This document shows positions 21,127 through 31,084 of a stretch of 56,520 nucleotides of DNA, piece after piece. The first letter of the stretch is position 1; each line of letters opens with the position of its first letter. The stretch is from Entamoeba histolytica HM-1:IMSS. Taxonomy: Eukaryota; Evosea; Mastigamoebida; Endamoebidae. Made by a program: the position numbers and the translations under genes. Location of the stretch: contig NW_001914948.1 of NCBI RefSeq assembly GCF_000208925.1, forward strand, positions 1 to 56,520, in the 5' to 3' direction. Below the pieces are notes generated by a model, which worked only from the letters and a program-made list of their open reading frames with translations, was not told the DNA's origin and searched no databases.

Positions 21127-22008
21127 TTAAGCATCAATTTCAATAGAATCAAGATCATCAATAGTCATGTTATATTTAATAGAAGGAGTGTATGGAAGAA
21201 AATACCATAAAAGAGAAAGATCTTTTCTAACAAGAAAAGCATCTCTCCAATTTTGAATTAAAGAAATATAATAAGGTAAAACTAAAGTTTTATTTTTAAT
21301 TAATGAATTAATAGTAGAAATCATATCAACCATTGTTTCATTAACTGAAATCATAACAGTTTGTACAATAAATTGTAATAAACAAGTAATAAATAAATTT
21401 GCTAAAACAAGTGTTATTAATAAAACACATTTAAAATAAAATTCTTGATTTCCTTTTTTATTATAAAGAATAATAACTAACATAAATAATCCTAATAATG
21501 TTGTTGTAGTTCCATGATAAAGAAATAAATAAAAATGTCTAATGTTATGTAATCCAATACAACTTAACCAAGCACAATGATGATCATATCTTACCACACA
21601 TTGATTACAAACTGAACAATGATGAGTCCTTGGATATTTTTGTTGTTTACAAATATCACAAAATTCAATTTCATTTGAATTATTTACTAAAGAATGATAA
21701 TAATTCATTGGAATGATAAATGGTTTTGTTGTATATGATTTATACCAATGATATAATAAACAATATAATTTATAATGTGACCATATAAATATAAAAATAA
21801 CAAATGACATTGAAAATAATTCTTTTACATATCTAAAGATAAAGTTATAAAAAAGTAAATACATTCCAATTAATAATATTGGAATAAATAATGGAATAAG
21901 TCTAACAAAAAATCTAAGTTTTTGAATCATTTTATTTTTTGATTGAAGAATATTAGGTGTTTGTAATGGGTCATTTACTGGTTGTTGTTTTTGTAAGAAT
22001 TTATCCAT
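21127..22008 (-). CDS. DHHC-type protein S-palmitoyltransferase
   Basis: Single exon, 293 aa. Four hydrophobic segments (about 36-58, 66-86, 160-182, 190-215) flank a cytosolic Cys-rich domain: FCDICKQQKYPRTHHC, CSVCNQCVVRYDHHCAWL, then CIGLHNIRHFYLF. The catalytic DHHC is at 142-145. These enzymes transfer palmitate from palmitoyl-CoA to Cys residues of membrane-associated proteins at Golgi, endosomes or plasma membrane. The CRD zinc ligands are all present, so it should be active. It is followed downstream on the opposite end by the ANTH gene, also minus strand. Confidence 0.93.
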   Translation of the reverse strand: MDKFLQKQQPVNDPLQTPNILQSKNKMIQKLRFFVRLIPLFIPILLIGMYLLFYNFIFRYVKELFSMSFVIFIFIWSHYKLYCLLYHWYKSYTTKPFIIPMNYYHSLVNNSNEIEFCDICKQQKYPRTHHCSVCNQCVVRYDHHCAWLSCIGLHNIRHFYLFLYHGTTTTLLGLFMLVIILYNKKGNQEFYFKCVLLITLVLANLFITCLLQFIVQTVMISVNETMVDMISTINSLIKNKTLVLPYYISLIQNWRDAFLVRKDLSLLWYFLPYTPSIKYNMTIDDLDSIEIDA

Positions 22009-22100
22009 TTAATTAAATTCTAAGTTCTCAATAACTTATTTAACTAATTTCTTTTATAATTTTTTGAAAAATATTTTTGTTTTTAATAAAAAAAATTGAA

Positions 22101-23534
22101 TTAATTTGAAAATGAAAAAGATTTCTTTATTGGAACTCCATCTGATGGTGTTGTAACGCTTTTCTTTCTAAGATGACTTTGGTCAATATCAATTTTACCT
22201 GATTTAGAATGAGATCTCTTTTTATAAAGCTCATCTAATGTTCCACTCTTTGGTGTTGATGTTTTGATAAGATATCCTTCTTTTTTCTTTGGTGACATTT
22301 CTGATAATCTTAATGATACTCCTATTGCTCCATAACCATCATTAACTTGTTTTTGAAAACTTAATGAATTCTTTCTTGAATTAGAAGTTGATGATGGTTT
22401 AGAATGACTTCTTGATCTTTGACATGAACTAGCTGCTGAATGAGAACTTGAATGAGACAATGAGTGAGAACTTGAATGAGAATAAGTATCATGTTCATGA
22501 ATAAATTCCCTTAAAGGAGTTTCATTTAAAGAACATTGTAAACTAAATTCATTAAGAACATCTAATAACAATTTTGATTGTATTTGTTGGTCATATTTCT
22601 TTGTTAATTCTAATGAATTAATTAAAGAAGAAAAAATTTCAGAATGATAAGAAAGAATAGGAAATGTTGGTATTTGAGATGAAGGAATTAATTTAGGTAA
22701 TTTTTGGAAATAAAAATGTTGAATTGAATCAAAGTCATTTAATTTTGAAATAAGTTTCATAATATCATCATTTTTTATTGATTTACAATCGATTAAAAAT
22801 GTTTTCTATAACATAATTAATATTGAAGAAATAATAAAAACAAAAAAAAAAACAAACTATATAATAACTCAGTTTGATAAGTATTATAGCCATTTCTTTT
22901 ATTAATAATTCAATAACATAAATTGTTAATTTAGAAAGATACAAATCAACGTTTTTCCAATGAATTTGTTTTAAATCATTAAATAATCCAATAATAATAT
23001 CTAAAATAATTAAAATTAATTAATTATTAATTATTTCTTTATTAATTAAAAAAAAAACAAACCAAATGCATTAAATGCATTTCTCCAATCTATTTCATTA
23101 CAAAGAGGTGTTAGTGGAGTATTTTCTTCCATTATAATATCAAATCTTTCATATAATTTTATAATAGAATCAATATATTTACAAAATATTCTAGTTAAAT
23201 CATCTTTTTCAGTTAAACCTAATTGGAAAATACCAAATTGTAAATGTTCTTTTTTTATTTTTTTTAGTAATTCTTTTTTATAATCAACTTTTATTATATT
23301 TAAAATTATAATTAATAAATGTTGAACTTCTATCCATCCTTTGTTGTTATTTTTCTTTATTAATTCACAAATTAATTCTGTCATTCTTGTTGAATCTACA
23401 TCTTCTATATAATAATATATTATCTCTTCTATGTGTTTCTCTTTTGGTGGATTTTCTTCATTTCTTGTTGCTTTTATTAAAATTGTTTCTTCATCACTTT
23501 TATTTATACATTTAATCATTTCAATCACTGACAT
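22101..23534 (-). CDS. ANTH-domain clathrin adaptor-like protein
   Basis: Three minus-strand exons, 23063-23534, 22858-23000 and 22101-22805, with introns of 62 and 52 nt (both GTTTGT...TAG) and matching phases; 439 aa. The N-terminus carries the ANTH signature: LIKATRNEENPPKEKHIEEI, then W...QHLLIIILNII, then YIDSIIKLYERFD. KATxxxxxPPKxKH is the PI(4,5)P2-binding motif of AP180/CALM proteins. Exon 2 and early exon 3 supply the later ANTH helices (NDFDSIQHFYFQKLPKLIPSSQIP). The tail after about 330 is Ser/His-rich with RSRSHSK, then a Lys-rich end. Expected role: membrane-bound adaptor in clathrin endocytosis. No clear clathrin box (LLDLD type) was seen, which is a caveat. Confidence 0.8.
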
Positions 23535-23719
23535 CTGTTATTGATTAGTTAGTTTTATTCTACTAAAAAATATAATGAAAGAATTTGTTAAAAAAAGTTA
23601 TTGACAAACTTCTAAAAATATATTCCTTTAATTTCTATTTTTTTGTATTTTTTTTTTAACAAATTTTTTTACAAAAAAAAATTTGTTAAAAAATCTTAAA
23701 AATCTTTTCATATCAATAA

Positions 23720-24072
23720 ATGACAACTAATTACAATTTATATTCTAATGAAGTTATTAAACAAAATGAAATGATAGAATCACTTGGAGATATAGCAAAT
23801 AGAATACATTCTAATGTAAATGCAATTACAGATGAACTTAATGTACATTCAGATTTATTAGATGAAGTTTGTTTTTTATATAATTATTATTATTTTATTA
23901 TTTATTTTATTAGATTGACGAAAAAACTCCTTTAGTTCATGATCATGTAAAAAAGACACAATCACAACTTAAAACTCTTTTATTAAGATCAGAAGATAAA
24001 GTACGTTGGTCATTAATATGTTGTTTATGTTGTGTATTGATTATTGTTATATTTCTTGCTATAACGCTATAA
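23720..24072 (+). CDS. Tail-anchored SNARE protein (Qc/Bet1-like)
   Basis: Two exons, 23720-23866 and 23914-24072, with a 47-nt intron (GTTTGT...TTAG): 101 aa. A SNARE heptad coil spans about 13-65 (EMIESLGDIANRIHSNVNAI, then DELNVHSDLLDEIDEK), a short linker follows, and the C-terminus is a Cys-rich membrane anchor (WSLICCLCCVLIIVIFLAIT) with two residues after it. Size and plan match Bet1/Sft1-type SNAREs of ER-Golgi or intra-Golgi traffic. The coil aligns best with Qc SNAREs (ELEEQAVMLDD of syntaxin 6, EVKTQNKLL of Bet1), which places His43 at the zero-layer Gln. Confidence 0.8.
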
Positions 24073-24173
24073 TCTTTTATTTTGTTATACAAAACGATAT
24101 TTTACTCATTTTATTTTTTTATCTTTTGAATAAGAAAAAAGAAGAAACCCTGTTGTAACAATTGAACCATTCA

Positions 24174-25610
24174 ATGTCATTTAGATCAAGTGACCTACAG
24201 CTTCAACAACAATGTCAACAACGTCATAGTGAAATTGGTCAATTAAGAGCACAAAAAAGAAGTCAAATAATGAACCAAAAAAGAAGGAAAATTGATTTTG
24301 AACCAAGAAAAGATGGATTAATTCCAATTGAAGAGATGCAAAATTTATGTTATGAAGTTATTAATGGGAATACAAATTGTTTAATGAGATTATTAGAAAC
24401 ACTTAGTAATGATCCTGTACCATATCAAATTATTAAATCAACAGGAACAATTAAAACAATTATTAAAAATCTTAAAAGCGATAATAATGATATTATCTTT
24501 TATTCATTATCAATTCTTATTAATTATTCTGCATTTTCCCCTGAAAACTCAAACGAAATTTGTCAACAAGGAATTTCTTTATATTTTGAATATTTAATTA
24601 ATGCTAATGATGAACGTATTGTTATGCATCTTCTTTGGTTAATGGCAAATATTGCATCTGATGGTGTTATTCCATCAGAAATTATTATTAATAGTGGAAT
24701 TATTCAATACTTCCCTTCTGTTTTACAAAGATTTCCAACATTACGTACTAGAAGTCAAATAATGTGGTTGTTTTGTTCATTAGTTAGAAGATCAGAAAAC
24801 AAACAAATTGATTCTAATTTCATTCAAGTAGTAATTCAATTTGCAATGAGTTGTTTTGAATATAGTACCAATGATAACGATGAATTAATTTCTGATGCAT
24901 GTTGGACACTTCAGTATATTGCATTAATACCAGAGCAATTTAAATTGGTTTTAACAAAACAAGTTATTGAAAAAATGTTATATTGTTGTCGTTCATCTGA
25001 AATTAAAATAGCTGTTCCTTCAATACGGTTTTTTGGTAATTTATTAACTTATGACGATGAAATTGCTAAACAATTAATTACCCAATTACTTCCAATACTT
25101 ATTTATTTAAATGACTCAATTGACCCTTCAATTTTAAAAGAATTATATTATGCAATATCAAATATTACAGCATGTAAAGATATATCTCTCCTTCAACTGA
25201 TTCTTGATAGTAAACTTCTTTATAATATTCCTATATTAGTTATTCAAAGAGATGTCTCAAAAATGGCTCGTGAAGAAATGGAATGGACATTGTCTAATTT
25301 CTGTTTTGGTGCTACAAACCAAATGTTACAAACACTTCTTACAAATTGTCCAGCAGTTATTGCAGCTTTATTCTCTATTTGTACCGAACAAAGTTTACCA
25401 TCTCAATTATTAATAATAACACTAAAATCAATAAGAAATGTATGTCGGTTTTGTGATGATAATAAAGTTAGTATTAATGATGTAGCTGAAGAATTTCAGT
25501 TTGAAACAGTATTAGAAGATATTATTATTAATGAGCCAAATAAAAGAATAAAAGAATTGGCAACTAATTTATTAGAAAACTATTTTAGAGAACCAGAAAT
25601 GATGTTATAA
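24174..25610 (+). CDS. Importin alpha (karyopherin alpha)
   Basis: Single exon, 478 aa from ATG 24174. An N-terminal importin-beta-binding segment (about 10-42) carries basic clusters (QKRSQIMNQKRRKIDF), then about nine to ten Armadillo repeats of the typical Trp/Asn kind: LLWLMANIASD, DACWTLQYIAL, EEMEWTLSNFC, ending in IKELATNLLENYF. Importin alpha binds classical nuclear localisation signals in the Trp/Asn array and links cargo to importin beta. The ladder is somewhat degenerate compared with fungal or animal proteins, and the IBB has fewer Arg. It follows the SNARE gene by 100 nt on the same strand. Confidence 0.9.
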   Translation: MSFRSSDLQLQQQCQQRHSEIGQLRAQKRSQIMNQKRRKIDFEPRKDGLIPIEEMQNLCYEVINGNTNCLMRLLETLSNDPVPYQIIKSTGTIKTIIKNLKSDNNDIIFYSLSILINYSAFSPENSNEICQQGISLYFEYLINANDERIVMHLLWLMANIASDGVIPSEIIINSGIIQYFPSVLQRFPTLRTRSQIMWLFCSLVRRSENKQIDSNFIQVVIQFAMSCFEYSTNDNDELISDACWTLQYIALIPEQFKLVLTKQVIEKMLYCCRSSEIKIAVPSIRFFGNLLTYDDEIAKQLITQLLPILIYLNDSIDPSILKELYYAISNITACKDISLLQLILDSKLLYNIPILVIQRDVSKMAREEMEWTLSNFCFGATNQMLQTLLTNCPAVIAALFSICTEQSLPSQLLIITLKSIRNVCRFCDDNKVSINDVAEEFQFETVLEDIIINEPNKRIKELATNLLENYFREPEMML

Positions 25611-25772
25611 TTGATTTATGCCAGTTTTAAATTGGTTTTTATGGAAAGATTAAATAATAAGACAAAAACGAAATTAGTCATAAAATAAAAATAAAAATAA
25701 ATTAAAATATTAAAAAAAAAGAAAGAAAACCCTGAACTTAGAAAAATAGAACTTTAAATCAACATTCAATAA

Positions 25773-26492
25773 ATGGCTTCACGTGAAGATTGTGTCTATA
25801 CTGCTAAACTTGCTGAACAAAGTGAAAGATATGATGAAATGGTTCAATGTATGAAACAAGTTGCAGAAATGGAAGCAGAATTATCTATTGAAGAAAGAAA
25901 TTTGTTGTCAGTTGCTTATAAGAATGTTATTGGAGCTAAGAGAGCTTCATGGAGAATTATTTCTTCTCTTGAACAAAAAGAACAAGCTAAAGGAAATGAT
26001 AAACATGTTGAAATTATTAAAGGATATAGAGCTAAAATTGAAAAGGAACTTTCTACTTGTTGTGATGACGTCCTTAAGGTAATTCAAGAAAACCTTCTTC
26101 CAAAAGCATCTACTTCAGAAAGTAAAGTTTTCTTTAAGAAAATGGAAGGTGATTATTACAGATATTTTGCAGAATTTACTGTTGATGAAAAACGAAAAGA
26201 AGTTGCTGATAAATCACTTGCTGCATATACTGAAGCTACAGAAATTTCTAATGCTGAACTTGCTCCAACTCATCCAATTAGACTTGGACTTGCACTTAAT
26301 TTCTCTGTTTTCTATTTTGAAATTATGAACGATGCTGATAAAGCTTGCCAACTTGCTAAACAAGCCTTTGATGATGCTATTGCTAAATTAGATGAAGTTC
26401 CAGAAAATATGTATAAGGATTCTACCCTTATTATGCAATTATTAAGAGATAATTTAACGCTCTGGACTTCTGACGCCTGTGATGAAGAATAA
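25773..26492 (+). CDS. 14-3-3 protein
   Basis: Single exon, 239 aa, family length. Signatures seen: [64 protein letters not shown] and [15 protein letters not shown]. The phosphopeptide pocket Lys and Arg/Tyr residues are present (K in KNVIGAKR, R in KRASWR, RYFAEF). 14-3-3 dimers bind phosphoserine/threonine motifs and regulate many partners. Acidic tail DACDEE. A GAACTTTAAA element lies 24 nt upstream. Entamoeba has several isoforms; which this is was not decided. Confidence 0.97.
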
Positions 26493-26696
26493 GTGAATTA
26501 AATGGTTATTTTTCGGTTTAGTATTTAGAAAAGATTACTTTCAAATCTTATTTTATTGATAATAAGATTTTAATTATAATTATATCATTATTAAAAAATA
26601 TTGTTATTAAAATAACAATCAAATACATTATTCCATACAAAACTAAGGAAATAAAATGTTTTTTGAGTTTTGAGGAATTGAAAGATCAGATTAAAA

Positions 26697-26707
26697 GAAC
26701 TTAAAAG
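26697..26707 (+). promoter_or_regulatory. GAACTTAAAAG core promoter element
   Basis: Located 22 nt upstream of the coiled-coil gene start at 26719. Same element as at 6098 except for the last base. Confidence 0.5.
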
Positions 26708-26718
26708 AGTCATCAAAT

Positions 26719-29214
26719 ATGAGTGAACAGGAGAAAGCGTTAGAAGCCAAAAAGGCTGAAATCCGTGCACGTATGGAAAAAGAAATGAGAGAGAAAAGAA
26801 AAGCTGAAAAAGCAGCTTCAAAAGAAAAAAAAGGAAATGTTAGTGAATTAATTTCTGATATGAAAAAGAAAGTTGCCAATGAGGTTAGAGAAGAAACAGA
26901 AAAAGAATGGAAGGTAAAGGTTGAAGAGAAAGTTGTTGAGATTAATAATTTAAAAAATGAAATAAAAAGACAAGAAGAGCAAAAAGCATCTTTAGAAAAA
27001 GAAAACAATATACAAAAAAGTACAATTGAACAAAATTCTATTAATATCACTGAACTAAATGAAAAACAAAAAGAGTTACTTGAAAATATTGATAAAATTA
27101 ACAAGGAAAAAGAAGTATTAAAAGGAAAAGTTGAAGAGTTAGAAAATGAAAAAAATGATATTAAACAAAAAAATGAAGAACAAGAATCAATTATTAAAAC
27201 ACTTTCAGAAGAAAAAGAAAAAATAGAAAAAGAATATTTAGAGGAACAAAATAAACGAAATGATGAAGAAACAAATAGAACTAAAGAAATAGAAGAATTA
27301 AGAAAACAAATTGAAGAATTTAAAAATATTCAAAGTCAATTTAAAGAAAAGGAGGATAATTGGGAAAAAGAAAAGAATAATCTTATTATAAAATTCGAAG
27401 AAGACAAAAAAATATTTGAATCTGAAAAAACAAAACAAATCATTGATGAAATTCAAAAAGAAGCTGAAGAAGAGTTAGATAAAAGGATTGCAGAAATAGA
27501 AAAAGAAGAAGAAAATAAAAGAGCAGAATTTGAAGCTACCAAAACAGAAGAAATCAAAACAGAAATGATGGATATGTGTATGAAAATGTTAGATGATATG
27601 GAAGAACAAACACGAAATGAAATTTATCAAGAAGTTTTAAATGATATTATGTCAAATGGTTTTGGAGATGTTTCTAATTTGAATGAGTCAGAAGAAATTA
27701 AAAGCAATGATGATAGTGATGAAGATTTATCTGAAGAGAGTAAACGTAAAATAGAAGAAGAGTTAGAACGTGAATTAGAAAGAGAGCTTGAACAAGAACA
27801 ACATAAAAATGAAGAAAATACAACAATTAATAAAGAAGAACAAATTAATACTGAACAAGAAAAATTAAAAGAGCCAATTAAAACAAATGAAATAAATAAC
27901 AATGAAAGTGTTGAATCTAGTCAAATTACCAAGAAAGAATTAGATAGTGATGAAGAACAAAAAGAATTAGAAAGGCAAATCCAATTACAATTAGAAAAAG
28001 AACTACAAGCTGAGATGGATAAAGAAAAGGAAGAGTCTCAAACAAACGTTCTTTCTCAAGAAAATTCAACTACTCAACATGAAGAAAATTTAATTGAACA
28101 AAAAAAAGATACAACTGGAATAACAGAAATTTCTGTGGAACCAACAAAAGATCAACAAACAGGAATATCTGACTCAGTCAATAATTTAGAATCAGTTGAT
28201 TCTTCTAAAGAAAAATCAATACCTTCAGAATTACCAAAGAAAGAAAGTGATAAGTCAATAACTTTAGAAATAAATGATGAAAATAAAAAACCAACTACAA
28301 CCCATAGAAATAGTCTTAATAACTTCTCAAATATAGAAGAAAATAATTTTGATGAAGAAGTACAAAAAGATGATACTATCAAACAACATAAAGTAAATGA
28401 AGAAGATATGAAGAGAAGAAAATCTGATGGTGCTAATATTAAAATTGAAATGTCAATGTTAGAATCAGAAGGTGGTTTAATTCGAACTGGCATTAGACCA
28501 AATAGAAAAACTGGAAGGCAAGCTCCGACTAAGAATTTACTAGAATTTAGAAATTCTTTACCAACAAGTAATGAAGAGTCTACTGTTGTGTTAGAAACTC
28601 ATGAAGAATCCGTTGAAGCAAGTAATGAAGAGTCTCCAGTTAAAAAGAGAATGCCAGTTGGTGCAAGGGGTATACCAGGAATGCCAATGGGAGGTATTAG
28701 AATGGGAATTCCAGTTGGGTTTAATCCTGCTTCTGTTCAATTAAAAGCCACTGGTGGAAGAAGAAAGTCATTTTCTCAACAATTCAAAGAAAAAGTTCAA
28801 CAACAACCAACAGAACCTCTTGCTATGGTTCAGCAACAAGCAGAACAAAAAGCAGAACAACAACGTCATGAACAAGCACAAACATCAGGAAATGAAAAAC
28901 TAATTAGAAGAAGTGTAAAACAAAACGGAACAAAAGAAGGACCACCACATTTACAACCCCCTTCTGAACAATCATTACCTAAGCAAAACACCTTACCACC
29001 TAAACCAGCAGCACCAGCTGCTCTTCCACCAAAACATCATCAAAGTCTAAGTCCCAAGACAAGTTCTCAAACACAATTACAAACAACACCAGCTGCACCA
29101 ATAGAACAACCACCAACACCACCAAAACCAGCACATCTGACAAGTAAGGAAGAAAAGAAGAAAAAGAAAGAAGAAAAGAAAAAAGAAAAAGAGAAGAAAA
29201 AATCTAAAAAATAA
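26719..29214 (+). CDS. Long coiled-coil protein with proline-rich tail and CPI-like motif
   Basis: Single exon, 831 aa. Residues about 1-300 are a highly charged coiled coil. About 300-570 is acidic, Glu/Ser/Asn-rich and probably disordered. Near 590 is the basic stretch TGIRPNRKTGRQAP, which resembles the capping-protein-interacting motif (LxHxTxxRPKx6P) of CARMIL and the WASH subunit FAM21. A Gly/Met-rich segment follows (GARGIPGMPMGGIRMGIPVG), then Gln-rich and Pro-rich stretches with PxxP sites (QPPTPPKP) and a Lys/Glu-rich end. An actin-regulatory scaffold is plausible but rests on one short motif. No family recognised otherwise. Confidence 0.65.
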   Translation: MSEQEKALEAKKAEIRARMEKEMREKRKAEKAASKEKKGNVSELISDMKKKVANEVREETEKEWKVKVEEKVVEINNLKNEIKRQEEQKASLEKENNIQKSTIEQNSINITELNEKQKELLENIDKINKEKEVLKGKVEELENEKNDIKQKNEEQESIIKTLSEEKEKIEKEYLEEQNKRNDEETNRTKEIEELRKQIEEFKNIQSQFKEKEDNWEKEKNNLIIKFEEDKKIFESEKTKQIIDEIQKEAEEELDKRIAEIEKEEENKRAEFEATKTEEIKTEMMDMCMKMLDDMEEQTRNEIYQEVLNDIMSNGFGDVSNLNESEEIKSNDDSDEDLSEESKRKIEEELERELERELEQEQHKNEENTTINKEEQINTEQEKLKEPIKTNEINNNESVESSQITKKELDSDEEQKELERQIQLQLEKELQAEMDKEKEESQTNVLSQENSTTQHEENLIEQKKDTTGITEISVEPTKDQQTGISDSVNNLESVDSSKEKSIPSELPKKESDKSITLEINDENKKPTTTHRNSLNNFSNIEENNFDEEVQKDDTIKQHKVNEEDMKRRKSDGANIKIEMSMLESEGGLIRTGIRPNRKTGRQAPTKNLLEFRNSLPTSNEESTVVLETHEESVEASNEESPVKKRMPVGARGIPGMPMGGIRMGIPVGFNPASVQLKATGGRRKSFSQQFKEKVQQQPTEPLAMVQQQAEQKAEQQRHEQAQTSGNEKLIRRSVKQNGTKEGPPHLQPPSEQSLPKQNTLPPKPAAPAALPPKHHQSLSPKTSSQTQLQTTPAAPIEQPPTPPKPAHLTSKEEKKKKKEEKKKEKEKKKSKK

Positions 29215-29274
29215 ATCTTTATTTTATTCTTTAGTTTTTATTAACAAGAAATTTGGTTTTTTTTTCAATTGAAA

Positions 29275-29285
29275 GAACTTAAAAA
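29275..29285 (+). promoter_or_regulatory. GAACTTAAAAA core promoter element
   Basis: Located 17 nt upstream of the start at 29292, only about 60 nt after the stop of the preceding gene. Its presence indicates a functional promoter for the frame-disrupted GPR107-like gene. Confidence 0.55.
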
Positions 29286-29291
29286 GAGGAA

Positions 29292-30726
29292 ATGGTATTT
29301 ATTGTGTTAATAACCCTTTTGTTATTTGTTAATGCAGAGATATTTTCATTTTCAGTTTCTTCTTCCTCTAAAAAGTTAGTTTCATTAAAAGAATTCTCGT
29401 ATGGAGAAAATGGTGATTTTTACATTGATATAAAAAACGTTTGTTTTAGAGTTTTTTTGAATGAACGTGTCAAATAAAGATATTTATCTGAAGAGTAAAT
29501 TAGTTAAAGATCAAGATAATAGTTTTGCTGGTTTTGTGTTATTACCATCAGAATATTCATTTAATGATATTTGTATACTAACAAAGAATGGACAATTATC
29601 AGATATCTCTTCAAAGGGTTATGTCTTTTTTCAATTAAAAACACAATCAACATATATAAATGTAAAAAAAGGAACATATAGGCTTGTTTATTTTTCATGT
29701 GGAAATAAGAAAATAAAATGGGTTAATGCAAAAATTATTCAAGGATATACAAAAGATGGTATTTATCATTATCTGAGTTCTGGAGAATATCCAATGATTA
29801 TGATAACAGAAATTTTTGGATTTATTTTATTAGTAGTAATATTATATGATTTGTACTTATTATATAAACGTGAAACTCATACTGTGCAAACTCTTATTAC
29901 TGGATTTAGTATTATTATTTTCTTACATCTTTGTTTTGATGTCTTAACATTAAAAGCAACTGATTCTAAAGGAATTTCTAATATTCGATATTTTGATTAT
30001 ACTTTTCGTATAATAGAGACTTTGTCATTTTATATAGTTACATTACTTGTTGCTTCTGGATGGTCAAGAAAAAGTAAATTCAGTTTTGAACAGAAAAAAA
30101 CTTTATTATTTTTTATACTTCTTCAAGTTCTTTCAAACGTATTATATCTTGTTGCTGAAGAAAATGAATTGGTAAATACACGTGTAACTTCTGTATTAAG
30201 ATTAATTGATATCATATGTAGTATTTGTATTCTCTTCCCTTTAATCAAAACATTGAATTTACTGAAAAAAAATACTGGTACTGAAGCAAAAACATTAAAA
30301 CAATATCAAAGATTTAGTAGATGTTATTCGATATTACTTACTATTGCTTATGTTAAAATATTACTTGCATATATTAATGATATTGCTTCAACAAGAGAAT
30401 TTGATTTTATTTATTTGTCTGTTGATAAATCTCTTTATATTATTTATTCAATTTATTTAATGATTGCCTTTCGACCTAAAAAGATTATTTCATCATCTGA
30501 TGAGCCAAAAGAATTAATGACAGAAAATACTTTCGATGAAACTAAGCAAGAAATTTCTAAAAATACAAAAAATTATCAACCAGAAGTATCACTAAATTCT
30601 TTTCCTACAGAAACATCTCAAAATGAAGAGATTAAAAGTGTAGTTTTACTTGACAATAATGAACACCAAGAAGATACATTGTCAACTACTCATAATAAAA
30701 ATGATATTTGTGTTGAGCTTGAATAA
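29292..30726 (+). pseudogene. GPR107/TMEM87-type GOST seven-TM protein, single frameshift
   Basis: Frame 1 (29292-29477) encodes a signal peptide (MVFIVLITLLLFVNA) and the start of a luminal domain. The rest, 29461-30726, is in the +1 frame. An extra base within AAATAAAG near 29472-29478 would restore a continuous protein of about 477 aa. The second part completes the luminal GOLD-like domain and then seven TM helices with the family hallmarks EIFGFILLVVILYDLY, LLVASGW, LLQVLSNVLYLV and ILFPLIKTL. GOST proteins act in Golgi and endosomal trafficking and have been linked to GPCR-like signalling. No GT-AG intron of usable size fits the junction. Either a recent pseudogene or an assembly/sequencing error; the intact coding on both sides favours error or very recent loss. 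Confidence 0.75.
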
Positions 30727-31054
30727 CTTAACTCATCTAACTCATTTTGTTTTTTAAATTGTTTTGACGTTTAGCTTAAATTTTTTTATCTTGTAACAAA
30801 ATTCTCTGAAATACAATATATAAAAATAAGTTCCACTCATTTTTTCGCTTTTTTGATATTATTTTGTCTTCGAAATTGTATTTTTAAAAGAAGAAAAAAA
30901 ATATTACAAATCATTTTATTTTTGAAAGATTAAACCGAAATATATTCTACTATTTTTTTCTATTTATTTATAGTTTTTTTTATTTGACGCTTCTATTCGT
31001 GGTGATGTGTGAATAACAAAGAACGAAAAGGAATCGTACAATTGTTATTTAAAG
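30727..31054. other. Intergenic, nothing recognised
   Basis: AT-rich spacer between the GPR107-like gene and the inositol phosphate kinase gene. No open frame, RNA gene or repeat recognised. Confidence 0.5.
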
Positions 31055-31065
31055 GAACTTAAAAA
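31055..31065 (+). promoter_or_regulatory. GAACTTAAAAA core promoter element
   Basis: Exact copy of the element at 6098, placed 30 nt upstream of the inositol phosphate kinase ATG (31085). Confidence 0.55.
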
Positions 31066-31084
31066 AAATAATTATATTTACATA

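Noticed and set aside
24162..24173. Start of importin alpha at 24162
   Set aside because: That codon is TTG; the first ATG in frame is 24174 and fits the IBB domain.
26591..28493. Antisense Ser/Phe-rich frames opposite the long coiled-coil gene
   Set aside because: Shadows of Glu/Lys-rich codons on the coding strand.
29450..29480. Mini-intron joining the two halves of the GPR107-like gene
   Set aside because: Candidate GTTTGT...TTAG is only 11 nt, far below the 46-nt minimum seen in this window.
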